A stretch of DNA of 64,000 bases, taken from Pseudalgibacter ostreae. GTDB taxonomy: Bacteria; Bacteroidota; Bacteroidia; Flavobacteriales; Flavobacteriaceae. Shown piece by piece: positions 1 through 9,254 of the stretch; position 1 is the first letter of the stretch, and every line of letters begins with the position of its first letter. Position numbers and translations under genes: made by a program. Location: positions 1 through 64,000 of the forward strand of contig NZ_JBHMFC010000021.1 in the NCBI RefSeq assembly GCF_042427585.1, given 5' to 3'. Below the pieces are notes generated by a model. It worked only from the letters and a program-made list of their open reading frames with translations, did not search any database and was not told where the DNA came from.

Positions 1-95
1 GATTTGACACAACCATTGCAAGTTGGTTGGGTTTCAACTATCTATCATTTATGGCAATATTCCTAAAGAAAATGAAAAGCAAAAAGTTTAAATGA
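1..95 (+). CDS. possible 3' end of an upstream gene (partial)
   Basis: One plus-strand frame is open from base 3 to a TGA at 93-95. It would encode about 30 residues: a hydrophobic stretch rich in Trp, Phe and Leu followed by a lysine-rich tail. This would fit the C-terminus of a membrane protein that begins outside the window. A second plus frame is also open, to a TAA at 64-66, so the choice of frame is uncertain. The minus frames contain stops. No family is recognisable. Confidence 0.25.
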   Translation, partial: FDTTIASWLGFNYLSFMAIFLKKMKSKKFK

Positions 96-160
96 CCTCA
101 ATAAATAAAAAAAACACCTGTTCAAATGTATTTCGAACAGAGCTGAAATGTAGTAATAAT

Positions 161-1537
161 ATGGCCCAAAAACCAAGCATCCCAAAAGGCACCAGAGACT
201 TTAATCCAGAACAAGTTGCCAAACGTAATTATATTTTCAATACCATTCGTAATGCTTTTGAAACTTTTGGATTTCAACCTATTGAGACGCCTAGTTTTGA
301 GAATTCAGATACGCTAATGGGAAAATATGGAGAAGAAGGCGATCGTCTAATTTTTAAGATTTTAAATTCTGGCGATTATTTATCTAAAGCAAATGAGCAG
401 GCTTATCGTGAAAAGGATTCTAATGCTTTAATATCTAGTATTTCTGAAAAAGCCCTGCGCTACGATTTAACCGTTCCCTTTGCCCGTTACGTGGTACAGC
501 ATCAAAACGAGATTGAATTTCCTTTTAAACGTTATCAAATACAACCTGTATGGCGTGCCGATAGGCCTCAAAAAGGACGTTTTAGAGAATTCTTCCAATG
601 TGATGCCGATGTAGTGGGAAGTTCTTCGCTTTGGCAAGAGGTTGAATTTATACAACTTTACGACACGGTTTTTTCAGCATTAAAACTAGAAGGGGTTAAT
701 ATAAAAATCAATAACAGAAAAATATTATCTGGTATTGCAGAGGTTATTGGAGCTTCAGATAAATTGATCGATTTTACGGTGGCACTTGATAAGCTTGATA
801 AAATAGGCGAGGAAAAGGTAAAGGAAGAGATGTTGTCCAAAGGCATTCCTCAATCGGGTATTGATAAATTAAAACCTTTGTTTACATTGTCAGGGTCTTT
901 TGAGTCTCAAATAAACGGTTTAAAAGGTATTTTAGAGGCGTCTGAAGAAGGTCAAAAAGGTATTGAGGAATTGGCTTTTATAAACTCGGCCATTTCAGCT
1001 TTAGGACTCACAACGGCAACAGTTCAATTAGATGTTACCTTAGCCCGTGGCTTAAATTATTATACAGGTGCTATTTTTGAAGTTTCTGCCCCAGAATCTG
1101 TACAAATGGGCTCCATTGGCGGTGGGGGCCGATACGACGACTTAACGGGTATTTTCGGTATGAAAGATGTAAGCGGTGTAGGGATTAGTTTTGGTCTAGA
1201 CCGTATTTATTTGGTTTTAGAAGAATTGAACTTATTCCCCGAAGCTGTTAGTAGAAATATTGAGGTGCTTTTTATAAATTTTGGAGATAAAGAAGCACTT
1301 TTTAGCTTAAAAGCTATTAAACAACTACGTTTAAAAGGCATTAATGCAGAACTGTATCCCGACGCAGCTAAAATGAAAAAACAAATGAACCATGCTAATA
1401 AACGAGCTATTCCTTTTGTAGTTTTAGTAGGTGAGGAGGAGTTGAATTCTAATACCTACACCTTAAAGAATATGGTTTCTGGCGACCAGTTAAACGTGAC
1501 GTTAGAGGCTTTAGTAGATAAAATAAAAACGTTCTAA
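161..1537 (+). CDS. hisS: histidyl-tRNA synthetase
   Basis: Class II aminoacyl-tRNA synthetase that charges tRNA-His in the cytoplasm. Visible family motifs, numbered from the ATG at 161: the RYDLTVPFARY motif near residue 100, motif 2 with RADRPQKGRFREFFQCD near 131-147, the histidine-specific LARGLNYYTG near 295, and GGGGRYDDL near 320. The C-terminal anticodon-binding domain ends the protein. The predicted length of 458 aa is normal for the family. An in-frame ATG lies upstream at 92, but its 23 extra residues do not resemble the family; MAQKPSIPKGTRDF at 161 is the usual N-terminus. A hairpin terminator overlaps the stop codon. Confidence 0.97.
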   Translation: MAQKPSIPKGTRDFNPEQVAKRNYIFNTIRNAFETFGFQPIETPSFENSDTLMGKYGEEGDRLIFKILNSGDYLSKANEQAYREKDSNALISSISEKALRYDLTVPFARYVVQHQNEIEFPFKRYQIQPVWRADRPQKGRFREFFQCDADVVGSSSLWQEVEFIQLYDTVFSALKLEGVNIKINNRKILSGIAEVIGASDKLIDFTVALDKLDKIGEEKVKEEMLSKGIPQSGIDKLKPLFTLSGSFESQINGLKGILEASEEGQKGIEELAFINSAISALGLTTATVQLDVTLARGLNYYTGAIFEVSAPESVQMGSIGGGGRYDDLTGIFGMKDVSGVGISFGLDRIYLVLEELNLFPEAVSRNIEVLFINFGDKEALFSLKAIKQLRLKGINAELYPDAAKMKKQMNHANKRAIPFVVLVGEEELNSNTYTLKNMVSGDQLNVTLEALVDKIKTF

Positions 1538-1558
1538 AATTTAATTTAGGACGTTTTT
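1525..1558 (+). terminator. rho-independent terminator of hisS
   Basis: Inverted repeat AAAAACGTTCTAAA / TTTAGGACGTTTTT with one G-T pair, a short loop and a T run. The left arm includes the hisS stop codon. The next gene is convergent, and the A-rich left flank could also serve it. Confidence 0.75.
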
Positions 1559-1616
1559 TAGAGTGTTATTTTGGAAGGTTTAAAAAAATAAGCCCAACCT
1601 AACTAAAAGCAAAATA

Positions 1617-1844
1617 TCATTTTGGATAGCGTTGCTTGATGTTTCTAATCAAATCTTCTAACCCGTTCAATTTTAATTCATACACTTGTTTCAGCATATC
1701 GCCTAGCTTTCCTTTAGGGAGTCCTTTGTTATGATACCATACCACATAATATTCTGGCAAATCGATTAAATAACGGTCTTTGTATTTACCAAAAGGCATC
1801 TTGGTATGTGCTAAACTTATTAAAAAATCTTTATCGGGGCTCAT
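1617..1844 (-). CDS. DUF3820 family small protein
   Basis: A 75-aa protein with the DUF3820 signature: MPFGKYKDRYLIDLPEYYVVWY in the N-terminal half, then KGKLGDML and a basic C-terminus. The family is a short, probably cytoplasmic protein found across Bacteroidota and Proteobacteria; annotations that link it to quorum-sensing-regulated virulence rest on distant homologues. It stands alone, convergent with hisS and downstream of the LysM gene on the same strand. The family assignment is firm; the function is unknown. Confidence 0.85.
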   Translation of the reverse strand: MSPDKDFLISLAHTKMPFGKYKDRYLIDLPEYYVVWYHNKGLPKGKLGDMLKQVYELKLNGLEDLIRNIKQRYPK

Positions 1845-1972
1845 TCAATTCAAAGGTTTAAATTTTGATGGTTTCTACAACGCATGATTAAACATAACAT
1901 AACAACGGTTTTTATGTTTAATCACGCTTAATAGAAGCATCTTTTTGTTAAAACTTAAGGATGCAATAGTTT

Positions 1973-3904
1973 TTATTCTACTTCTACAATGCTTAAATCG
2001 TGGTATTTTACTAAATAGACCGAGTCGTTATAATAGCCTCCAAAAGGTTTCTTTTTATACGCAAACTTGTTTTCAACATACTTTGTAAGTGGCGATTGGT
2101 TAACAGATAAGTACATGTCATCTGATGTCACTAAGCGCAACACAACATCCATGGTTAGATCAAAACCTTTTACAGCTCTGCTGTTTGGTGTCGAGTTGTA
2201 CATGCTCTCATATTTTTTTATGAATGAATTGGCTTCTTCAGAATTATACGGTTTTGAAATTGTAGCATAATGAAAACTAAGGCTTGATAAATGGTCATTA
2301 GAAATTTCATCACCTTCAAAAGCGCTATTGAAATTGGTTGTTACTAAAACAATGTCAACCTTAGATCTTCCTGTGTTTTTGTTTTCACTCTGAATTAAAG
2401 AATTTAAGATACTGGAAACATTGGAGGCTAAACCTTCACTAGCAGTTTCAATAAATACAACGTTTTTTCCAGGTTTTAACGAGCCTCTAATATCTTCTAT
2501 CATAATGTAATATTGGTCTTTTCCATTTTTATCTTTTCTGGAACGCACTTGTTTGGCTTGGCTAAAATGCTGTAAAATATAACTTGCTGTAGTGGCATGT
2601 TTGGTATCGGAAACAATAATAATATTATTTACCGTAGAATCCGATTTCACAAAATTAATAACCTTTTCTTTTAATAGATCGTTTGAGGGTTTGGCTTGAA
2701 ATACATTATCATAAAGATTTAGGTTTTCACCAATAGGTGAAATTATAGGTGTGTTGGTTTTTTTTAATTCTGAAGCAGCTCGGTTAAAAGTATTAGGCGT
2801 TAGGGGGCCGATTACCGCATCCACATCGTCAAAATTATTAGTATTTAAAATAGTCGAAACTTCATTCGCATCATATTTAGTATCGTAAACATCTACCTTT
2901 AAAGAAATGCCTAAGGCTTTTAAAGAATCAATGGCTACCAAAACACCTGAATGAAAATCTAAAGAAACATCTAAATAGGGGTCTTTGCTTATTTGGTCGC
3001 TTATCCCTAACGAAGAATCCATATCGACACGATTGAGCCTAAAAGGCAGCATAAGCGCAATATGCTTGTTTTTGTAAGTTTTTATTTCTGTAGTTAAATC
3101 GACTTTTTTTGCAGTTTCCTCAAGACTTGATGCGACTTTGGAAAAAGGTGTTTTTAACACCATACCTACTTTAAGTCCTGTTTCTTTAAGTTCTGGGTTT
3201 AAAGATTCTAAAGTCTCTTGGTCGATGCCCAACTTAAGTTTTAATCTATAAAAGCCTTCTTTGGGCAATACTTTATAATAGCTGTATTTTTCGTCAACTT
3301 CTTTCTCTTCTTCTGTTTTTATATTGGGTACTTTTAGCATTTGGCCTTCTCTAAGAGCCTCACCCATATCGGGGTTTAAGTCTTCCAATTCTTTTACAGT
3401 AATGCCAAATTTATAAGCTACTCGCCATTTCCCTTCTTTTGATAAGACCTTATACATTTTCGTTGACTCTGTTTTTTTAACAACCTCGGTTATTTTAAAA
3501 ACAGGAATTTTTAATTTATCTCCTTTTCTAAGCGGATTGGCATATAAAAAGGTGTTGTATTTTTTTATTTCATCCTCCGCAATATCATACTCCTTAGCCA
3601 AGCTATAAAGGGTTTCTTTTCTGCCCGTTTTATGGGTTTTAAAACCTTTTAATTCTTTTGTGGTGCTTACTTCTTCTGGTTTTGAGGCCTTGGATAGCGG
3701 AATAATTAAAATGGTATTGGGCTTGAGCTCTTTTCTAGCATCTGGATTTAGCTTGTAGATATCGGCAGTGGATATAAAATAACGTTTCGCTATCGCTTCA
3801 ATGCTTTCTCCTTTTTTTACTTGATGCGTACTGAAGTTTTGTGCCTGGATCGATTGATAACCAAATGCGAAAACCAAAATTAATACTAAAAAAAATCTGT
3901 TCAT
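1973..3904 (-). CDS. LysM-repeat protein with a periplasmic-binding-protein-like C-terminal domain
   Basis: 643 aa with a Sec signal peptide (MNRFFLVLILVFAFGYQSIQAQ) and therefore exported. Residues about 25-255 hold up to four LysM-like units; the clearest begin HQVKKGESIEAIAKRYFIS and HKTGRKETLYSLAKEYDIA, followed by two more diverged ones. LysM modules bind peptidoglycan. The C-terminal half, from about residue 280 (KHIALMLPFRL onward), resembles type 1 periplasmic binding proteins of the leucine-binding/LpoA-like fold, with the phrase DVDAVIGPLTPNTFNRAA. This architecture is common in Flavobacteriaceae. A wall-anchored sensor or an activator of cell-wall synthesis is an inference. Transcribed alone, downstream of guaA. 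Confidence 0.85.
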   Translation of the reverse strand: MNRFFLVLILVFAFGYQSIQAQNFSTHQVKKGESIEAIAKRYFISTADIYKLNPDARKELKPNTILIIPLSKASKPEEVSTTKELKGFKTHKTGRKETLYSLAKEYDIAEDEIKKYNTFLYANPLRKGDKLKIPVFKITEVVKKTESTKMYKVLSKEGKWRVAYKFGITVKELEDLNPDMGEALREGQMLKVPNIKTEEEKEVDEKYSYYKVLPKEGFYRLKLKLGIDQETLESLNPELKETGLKVGMVLKTPFSKVASSLEETAKKVDLTTEIKTYKNKHIALMLPFRLNRVDMDSSLGISDQISKDPYLDVSLDFHSGVLVAIDSLKALGISLKVDVYDTKYDANEVSTILNTNNFDDVDAVIGPLTPNTFNRAASELKKTNTPIISPIGENLNLYDNVFQAKPSNDLLKEKVINFVKSDSTVNNIIIVSDTKHATTASYILQHFSQAKQVRSRKDKNGKDQYYIMIEDIRGSLKPGKNVVFIETASEGLASNVSSILNSLIQSENKNTGRSKVDIVLVTTNFNSAFEGDEISNDHLSSLSFHYATISKPYNSEEANSFIKKYESMYNSTPNSRAVKGFDLTMDVVLRLVTSDDMYLSVNQSPLTKYVENKFAYKKKPFGGYYNDSVYLVKYHDLSIVEVE

Positions 3905-4045
3905 AATGTAGTGGTGTGCTGGATATAAAAATATAAAATACTATGGATTAAACTATATACGTTTTTTTTCTAAGATAAAGATGATTGCTATAGAATTAAA
4001 CTTCCATTTTTAGTGTTAGCATATAGTATGCCAAAAAAATATTCC

Positions 4046-4082
4046 AAAAACATCCTGTACTATAATGGACAAGGATGTTTTT
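4046..4082. repeat. intergenic inverted repeat, possible terminator
   Basis: Perfect 10-base arms AAAAACATCC and GGATGTTTTT separated by 17 bases, in the 277-base gap between guaA (which ends at 4182) and the LysM gene. The A/T flanks on both sides would allow termination in either direction; for the minus-strand guaA transcript it lies about 100 bases past the stop. Confidence 0.45.
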
Positions 4083-4133
4083 GGATTGTTTAAAAAAAGA
4101 AAAAAACACGTACTATTTACTCACTTTATTATA

Positions 4134-4156
4134 AAGCCCTTTTAAGGCTTTTTTTT
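4134..4156. terminator. short hairpin with T run after guaA
   Basis: Arms AAGCC and GGCTT with a 7-base loop and a T8 run on the plus side. Its position just downstream of the guaA stop fits a transcription end signal, but the T run is on the strand opposite to guaA, so the direction is uncertain. Confidence 0.35.
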
Positions 4157-4181
4157 ATAAGGCTTAAAAAGGAACAGGGGC

Positions 4182-5717
4182 TTATTCCCATTCAATTGTA
4201 GCAGGTGGTTTTGAACTAATGTCATAAACCACTCGATTAACGCCTTTTACTTTATTAATGATATCGTTTGATGTTTTTTGTAAGAATTCATACGGTAAAT
4301 TTACCCAGTCTGCGGTCATGCCATCGGTACTTTCAACAGCTCTCAGTGCCACACATTTTTCGTATGTCCGCTCGTCGCCCATAACGCCTACACTGTTAAC
4401 AGGGAGCAACATAGCGCCCGCTTGCCACACCTTATCGTATAAGCCCCATGCTTTTAAGCCATTAATAAAAATAGCATCTACTTCTTGTAGGATGCGTACT
4501 TTTTCTGCTGTAACGTCACCTAAAATACGAATTCCTAATCCTGGTCCAGGAAAAGGATGACGTCCTAAAAGTTCAGGATCTATTCCTAAAGTAGTTCCTA
4601 CTCGGCGTACTTCATCTTTAAAAATTGCACGAAGCGGCTCTACGATTTTAAGTTTCATAAAGTCGGGTAAGCCCCCAACGTTGTGATGGCTTTTTATAAT
4701 GGCAGAAGGGCCTCCCGTTGCCGATACGCTTTCAATAACATCAGGATAAATAGTACCCTGCGCCAACCACTTCACATCTTCTAGCTTATGGGCTTCGTCA
4801 TCAAATACTTCTATAAATGCATTGCCTATGGCCTTTCTTTTTAATTCGGGGTCTTCGATACCTGCTAGGGCATCTAAAAAACGCTTGGAAGCATCTACCC
4901 CTTTTACATTAAGGCCCATCCCTTTGTATTGCTCTAAAACGCTTTCGAATTCATTTTTACGTAGTAAGCCGTTGTTTACAAAAATACAATACAGGTTTTT
5001 ACCTATGGCTTTATTGAGAAGAACTGCTGCAACGGTAGAATCTACGCCGCCTGAAAGCCCCAATACAACCTTGTCGTTTCCTACTTTTTCTTGAATGGCC
5101 TCTACAGTTTCTTCAACAAAAGATAATGGTGTCCAGTCTTGATTTAGGTTCGCGATGTTTACTAAAAAGTTTTTCAACAATTGTTTACCATCTGTGGAAT
5201 GATATACTTCTGGATGAAATTGAATGGCATAGGTTTCTTCACCTTCAATTTTATAGGCAGCATTTTCAACATCATGTGTACTGGCTATTAAAACACCACC
5301 CTCTGGTAAATGCTTGATTGTATCGCTATGGCTCATCCAAACTTGGCTGCCCTCTTTAATGGTATCAAATAGACCCTCGTCTTTTTTAATAAAGGATAAG
5401 TTTGTACGGCCATATTCCCTTGTATTGGATGGGGCTACTTCTCCACCCGAAAAATGTGCTAAATATTGTGCTCCATAACAAACCGCAAGCATGGGCTTTT
5501 TTTGCCGTATTTCAGATAGGTCTGGATGTAAAGCGTTTTCTCCTCTTACGGAAAACGGACTACCAGAAAGAATTACCGCTTTGTAATCTGCTATGTTTGA
5601 CGGAATTTTGTTAAATGGATGTATCTCGGAGTAAATGTTGAGTTCCCTAACTCTACGCGCAATAAGCTGTGTATATTGCGATCCGAAGTCTAAAATAAGT
5701 ACTTTATCATGTTGCAT
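4182..5717 (-). CDS. guaA: GMP synthase (glutamine-hydrolysing)
   Basis: Converts XMP to GMP with glutamine and ATP in purine synthesis. From the ATG at 5717 the protein has 511 aa. The glutamine amidotransferase domain has its nucleophile in MLAVCYGAQ (Cys near 80) and HPEV near 168. The ATP pyrophosphatase P-loop LSGGVDST lies near 222-228. The C-terminal dimerisation domain ends with the usual KPPATIEWE. An upstream in-frame start at 5732 would add MLFLR, but that region overlaps a TATTTTTG promoter-like element, so MQHDKVLILDFG is preferred. Confidence 0.97.
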   Translation of the reverse strand: MQHDKVLILDFGSQYTQLIARRVRELNIYSEIHPFNKIPSNIADYKAVILSGSPFSVRGENALHPDLSEIRQKKPMLAVCYGAQYLAHFSGGEVAPSNTREYGRTNLSFIKKDEGLFDTIKEGSQVWMSHSDTIKHLPEGGVLIASTHDVENAAYKIEGEETYAIQFHPEVYHSTDGKQLLKNFLVNIANLNQDWTPLSFVEETVEAIQEKVGNDKVVLGLSGGVDSTVAAVLLNKAIGKNLYCIFVNNGLLRKNEFESVLEQYKGMGLNVKGVDASKRFLDALAGIEDPELKRKAIGNAFIEVFDDEAHKLEDVKWLAQGTIYPDVIESVSATGGPSAIIKSHHNVGGLPDFMKLKIVEPLRAIFKDEVRRVGTTLGIDPELLGRHPFPGPGLGIRILGDVTAEKVRILQEVDAIFINGLKAWGLYDKVWQAGAMLLPVNSVGVMGDERTYEKCVALRAVESTDGMTADWVNLPYEFLQKTSNDIINKVKGVNRVVYDISSKPPATIEWE

Positions 5718-5720
5718 GCG

Positions 5721-5728
5721 CAAAAATA
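5721..5728 (-). promoter_or_regulatory. TAnnTTTG promoter element immediately before guaA
   Basis: On the minus strand TATTTTTG ends only 3 bases before the guaA ATG at 5717. It is an exact match to the Bacteroidota -7 consensus. No TTG was found at the usual upstream distance, so this is a half match. If real, transcription would begin at or very near the start codon. Confidence 0.4.
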
Positions 5729-5907
5729 GCAATTGATTTTAGATAGACGAATGACCACTGCCTGTTTTTTTTGTTTTTTTGTGATTTTTCACATCAAAAG
5801 CATAAAAACCCCTTAATTTACAGGATTGGCATCTCGGGGGGGACTTTTCAGAACAATTTGAAAAGATGCTAGTATGCCCAGTTTTTATACTGAGGGTATT
5901 GCCATTT

Positions 5908-5937
5908 AACACCTCTAGTTAAAAGAAGAGGGGTGTT
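5908..5937. terminator. hairpin between guaA promoter region and bshC end
   Basis: Arms AACACCTCT and AGAGGGGTGTT pair with a two-base bulge. The hairpin lies 12-40 bases past the bshC stop and probably ends the bshC transcript, although a long T run is missing on that strand. Confidence 0.45.
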
Positions 5938-5948
5938 TTGTAATTTTG

Positions 5949-7544
5949 TTAGAGTTTAATAATAACAAACGCTTGGTTTAAAGGGTTTAAGTTTTCTATA
6001 AGGGTGGGGACTAACCGGCTTCCATGTTCGAGGTAAAACTCTGAGAAGTTAGCATTTCGTTCTTGAAGGCTTTGGTTGGGAAACAATTCATTTTGAAGGT
6101 CTGTCATTCTTAAAACCTGATCGGACAACTTTCTTTTTTGAGCAGTAAGCAATCGCTTTTCAAGATGTTCTAGTCCCTTTAATTGTTTGGTTTCTTGAGC
6201 TTTTACAGCTCCAATAAAAGAGGCATCCGTCTGTTCTGCTAATTCATATATATGGTTAAACTGCTGTTTTAAGTGTGCTTTTTGTTTAGAAAAGTCAATA
6301 TCGATATTTGAAATTTCTCTTACTTTCTTGTTAATGAAGGCATTGTGCTTTAAAAAGAGGTCTTCGTTGGAAATAGAAAGGTTTTGAAGCTTTTCATTCT
6401 GCTTTTTCGTTTCGATTAATGCCGAATTACGTAAAAGCAATACAGGAAAAGGGATTTTTACATTATTAAAATAATCTTTTAATTGAAACCAGTATGCCAA
6501 CTCACCGCCACCGCCAATATAGCATAGATTAGGTAAAATCACTTCTTGGTACAAAGGCCGCATAATGACATTGGGTGAAAAACGTTCTGGCTTGTCATGA
6601 AGGTGTTTTAACATCTCACTCTTGCTCCATGATAGCTTTGTATTGAGAACTTTATAAAAGTTGTCTTCAAAAACAATACGTTCCCTTAAGTGATCATCTA
6701 AATAAAACAGATTGATTTCTCTAGGGTTCACTTGTGCTGTATAGCCTTCTTTTAAAAGAGCTTTACTTGTCTCCGTTACGGTATTAAAAGAGGTTTGGTG
6801 CAAGAGCTCCTCTTCCATAAACGGTATAAACTGTTTTTTTAGCTCTGGATCATGGGCATCTAGGATAACCAGCCCGTGATCCTGGAACAATTCGTTTGCC
6901 AAAAACCGTGTGGCTTCGGCCAGATTATCATGCTCTAAATACGATTTTTTAAATAAGGATTTTATATATTCTGCATTAGCACTACCACCCAAATCTTTCG
7001 AAAATAATTCGAAAACAGGTTCTAAATCTTCCGTAGACAAATCGCCAACAGCCCCTTTTGATTTCCTATTCCAACGGATTTTCTTTCCTTTAAAATTAAA
7101 GAAATTGATTTCTTCAAAGTCATGGTCTTCCGTAGCCATCCAATATATGGGTACGAAATCAAATTCAGGATGTTCATTTTTTAACGTTTTGGAAAGGTTT
7201 ATGGTAGAAACTATTTTATAAAGAAAATATAAGGGGCCCGTGAATAAATTTAATTGATGCCCTGTAGTAATGGTAAAGGTGTTCTCCGATTGTAAACGAT
7301 TAATGTTTTCAAGCGTTAATTTAGAAGCGTCTAGGCTCTGATACTGTTTTGTTAAAACAGAAACTAAGGTTGTGCGGGTTTTGTTTTGAAATGATTGCTT
7401 TTTTTCTTCCATCTGAAATTTAAAATTCTCAAGAGAAGGAAAATGGCTATAAAAAGGTTTCAACGGGCTTTTTTCATCTAAATAATCACAGATGAGCGAT
7501 GAGAAGTATCCGGTTTTCCTAAATGAAATAAAATCTGTAGGCAT
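5949..7544 (-). CDS. bshC: bacillithiol biosynthesis cysteine-adding enzyme BshC
   Basis: 531 aa, full length for the family. BshC joins L-cysteine to glucosaminyl-malate in the last step of bacillithiol, the low-molecular-weight thiol of Firmicutes and many Bacteroidota. Family-typical segments are the N-terminal FRKTGYFSSLICDYL, TITTGHQLNLFTGPLYFLYKI, VPIYWMATEDHDFEEI and CYIGGGGELAYWFQLKDYF. A long coiled-coil-like stretch follows. The partners bshA and bshB are not in this window. It is monocistronic by position: the next upstream gene is divergent. Confidence 0.95.
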   Translation of the reverse strand: MPTDFISFRKTGYFSSLICDYLDEKSPLKPFYSHFPSLENFKFQMEEKKQSFQNKTRTTLVSVLTKQYQSLDASKLTLENINRLQSENTFTITTGHQLNLFTGPLYFLYKIVSTINLSKTLKNEHPEFDFVPIYWMATEDHDFEEINFFNFKGKKIRWNRKSKGAVGDLSTEDLEPVFELFSKDLGGSANAEYIKSLFKKSYLEHDNLAEATRFLANELFQDHGLVILDAHDPELKKQFIPFMEEELLHQTSFNTVTETSKALLKEGYTAQVNPREINLFYLDDHLRERIVFEDNFYKVLNTKLSWSKSEMLKHLHDKPERFSPNVIMRPLYQEVILPNLCYIGGGGELAYWFQLKDYFNNVKIPFPVLLLRNSALIETKKQNEKLQNLSISNEDLFLKHNAFINKKVREISNIDIDFSKQKAHLKQQFNHIYELAEQTDASFIGAVKAQETKQLKGLEHLEKRLLTAQKRKLSDQVLRMTDLQNELFPNQSLQERNANFSEFYLEHGSRLVPTLIENLNPLNQAFVIIKL

Positions 7545-7703
7545 AGTGCTTTATAAATTTATGTAAAGATAATGCCTTTTATAAAATTTTAGCGTATCAG
7601 ATTTTTTTAGTATTTTTTTAACTAAAGCGTATTTTAAATAGTTTTGTTTTTCTAAGAAATTATTGGTATCTTACATAGGGTCAGGTTGTTAAAGTGTTGT
7701 GTT

Positions 7704-9005
7704 ATGAAAAGCCTATTTGTTAAACAAAATATAAGAATATATTTCTTTTCAATCTGGATATTATGTGTGTTTTTTGGGTACCAAAATATTAACGCTTTGC
7801 AGGTGGTTTCTGTACAGGATACCATAACGTTTACAGAATTAAAGGGTACGGTATTAGATGATCAAGACCAAAAACCATTGGTGTATGCCGACTTAAACCT
7901 TAAAGGCACGAACATCGGTACGATTACAAATGCTGAAGGGGAGTTTTTATTAAAAATTTTGACTAAACATCTAAATGGTATTCTTGTCATTTCCCATTTG
8001 GGCTATCACTCTATTAGTATAAAACTTTCTGAATTAAAGGAGGGTTCTAATACTATATATTTAAAAGAGGCCGTAACTACTTTAGGTGAAATACATTTGG
8101 ATATCATGAAAGATCCAGAAGCTTTAGTTAGGGAAACTTTGAAGCGTAAAGCGGATAATTATTATAATCATCCAGCTATTATGATGGCATTTTATAGGGA
8201 AACCATAAAAAAACGAAATAGAAATGCTTCGCTATCAGAAGCTGTTGTTGAGGTTTATAAAGAACCTATAAAATCGAATAAGGACGATGCTATTAAGCTT
8301 ATAAAAGCCAGAAAAAAGACCAATTACTCTCGTTTAGATACGCTTGCGTTAAAACTTCAGGGTGGCCCTTTTAGTAACTTATATACGGATATGATAAAGT
8401 ATCCAGAATATGTTTTTAACCAAAGTAATTTATCAGATTATGTTTTTAAATATGTTCAAACTTTAAAAGCAGGTGCCAACGAAGTTTATGTTATTGATTT
8501 TGAGCAACGACCTGAAATAAAATATCCTTTGTATTATGGTAAGATTTATATAGATGCTAAATCCCTGGCTTTAACAAGTGCAATCTATAAACTAAACGTG
8601 GCAGATAGAGAATTAAGCAGTGAAATGTTCGTTAAAAAGAAACCCAATCGTGTGGATGCGTATCCTACAGAAGCGTCTTACCGGGTAGATTATAGAATTA
8701 AAGATGGCAAATGGTTGTTTGGATATAGCAATATAGCCCTAACTTTTAAAGTAAAATGGAAACGTAAATGGTTTAGCAATACTTACACGTTAAATAGCGA
8801 AATGGCTATTACAGATTGGGAACAAAATGTAACTGGAATAGATAAACCCAAAAAACGTTTAAAACCTACTATGATTTTAAGTGATGAAGTTTCAGGTTTT
8901 TCAGACCCCGATTTTTGGGGCGAATTTAATATTATAGAACCTGAGGCTTCTATAGAATCTGCTATTAATAAAATAAATAAACGGTTAATAAAAAATGGAA
9001 CATAA
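7704..9005 (+). CDS. exported carboxypeptidase-regulatory-like domain protein
   Basis: 433 aa from the ATG at 7704; an upstream TTG at 7686 is less likely because the signal peptide fits the ATG start. After a Sec signal (MKSLFVKQNIRIYFFSIWI and a hydrophobic run) comes a CarboxypepD_reg-like beta-sandwich at about residues 45-120: KGTVLDDQDQKPLVYADLNLKGTNIG, then TNAEGEF. The remaining 300 residues have no motif that I recognise, but the arrangement is common among surface or outer-membrane-associated proteins of Flavobacteriaceae. It is not a TonB-dependent receptor, as it lacks plug and barrel length. Function unknown. Confidence 0.8.
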   Translation: MKSLFVKQNIRIYFFSIWILCVFFGYQNINALQVVSVQDTITFTELKGTVLDDQDQKPLVYADLNLKGTNIGTITNAEGEFLLKILTKHLNGILVISHLGYHSISIKLSELKEGSNTIYLKEAVTTLGEIHLDIMKDPEALVRETLKRKADNYYNHPAIMMAFYRETIKKRNRNASLSEAVVEVYKEPIKSNKDDAIKLIKARKKTNYSRLDTLALKLQGGPFSNLYTDMIKYPEYVFNQSNLSDYVFKYVQTLKAGANEVYVIDFEQRPEIKYPLYYGKIYIDAKSLALTSAIYKLNVADRELSSEMFVKKKPNRVDAYPTEASYRVDYRIKDGKWLFGYSNIALTFKVKWKRKWFSNTYTLNSEMAITDWEQNVTGIDKPKKRLKPTMILSDEVSGFSDPDFWGEFNIIEPEASIESAINKINKRLIKNGT

Positions 9006-9254
9006 TGCCATAAACGTATTTGTAAAGGTTTTTTGTTTTTTTCTGTATGATATATGGTTAAAGAGAGTTGTTTAGCCATACAAAACAAAAGAGCACGAAC
9101 ATTTAAAATAAACAAGAGTGGGTAAGTGCATGATTAAAACAGATTATAAGTAAAGGTTTACAAATTTTTGTGTGTTTTTAAGTAATAAAGAACTGGATTG
9201 TAAATGAAAATTATTGAACTTTAAGAGGTCTATTCATTATAAAATTAGAGTAAG

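Noticed and set aside
8783..9115. 110-codon minus-strand open frame over the end of the 7704-9005 gene
   Set aside because: It lies antisense to a convincing coding region, and its sequence has no protein-like pattern.
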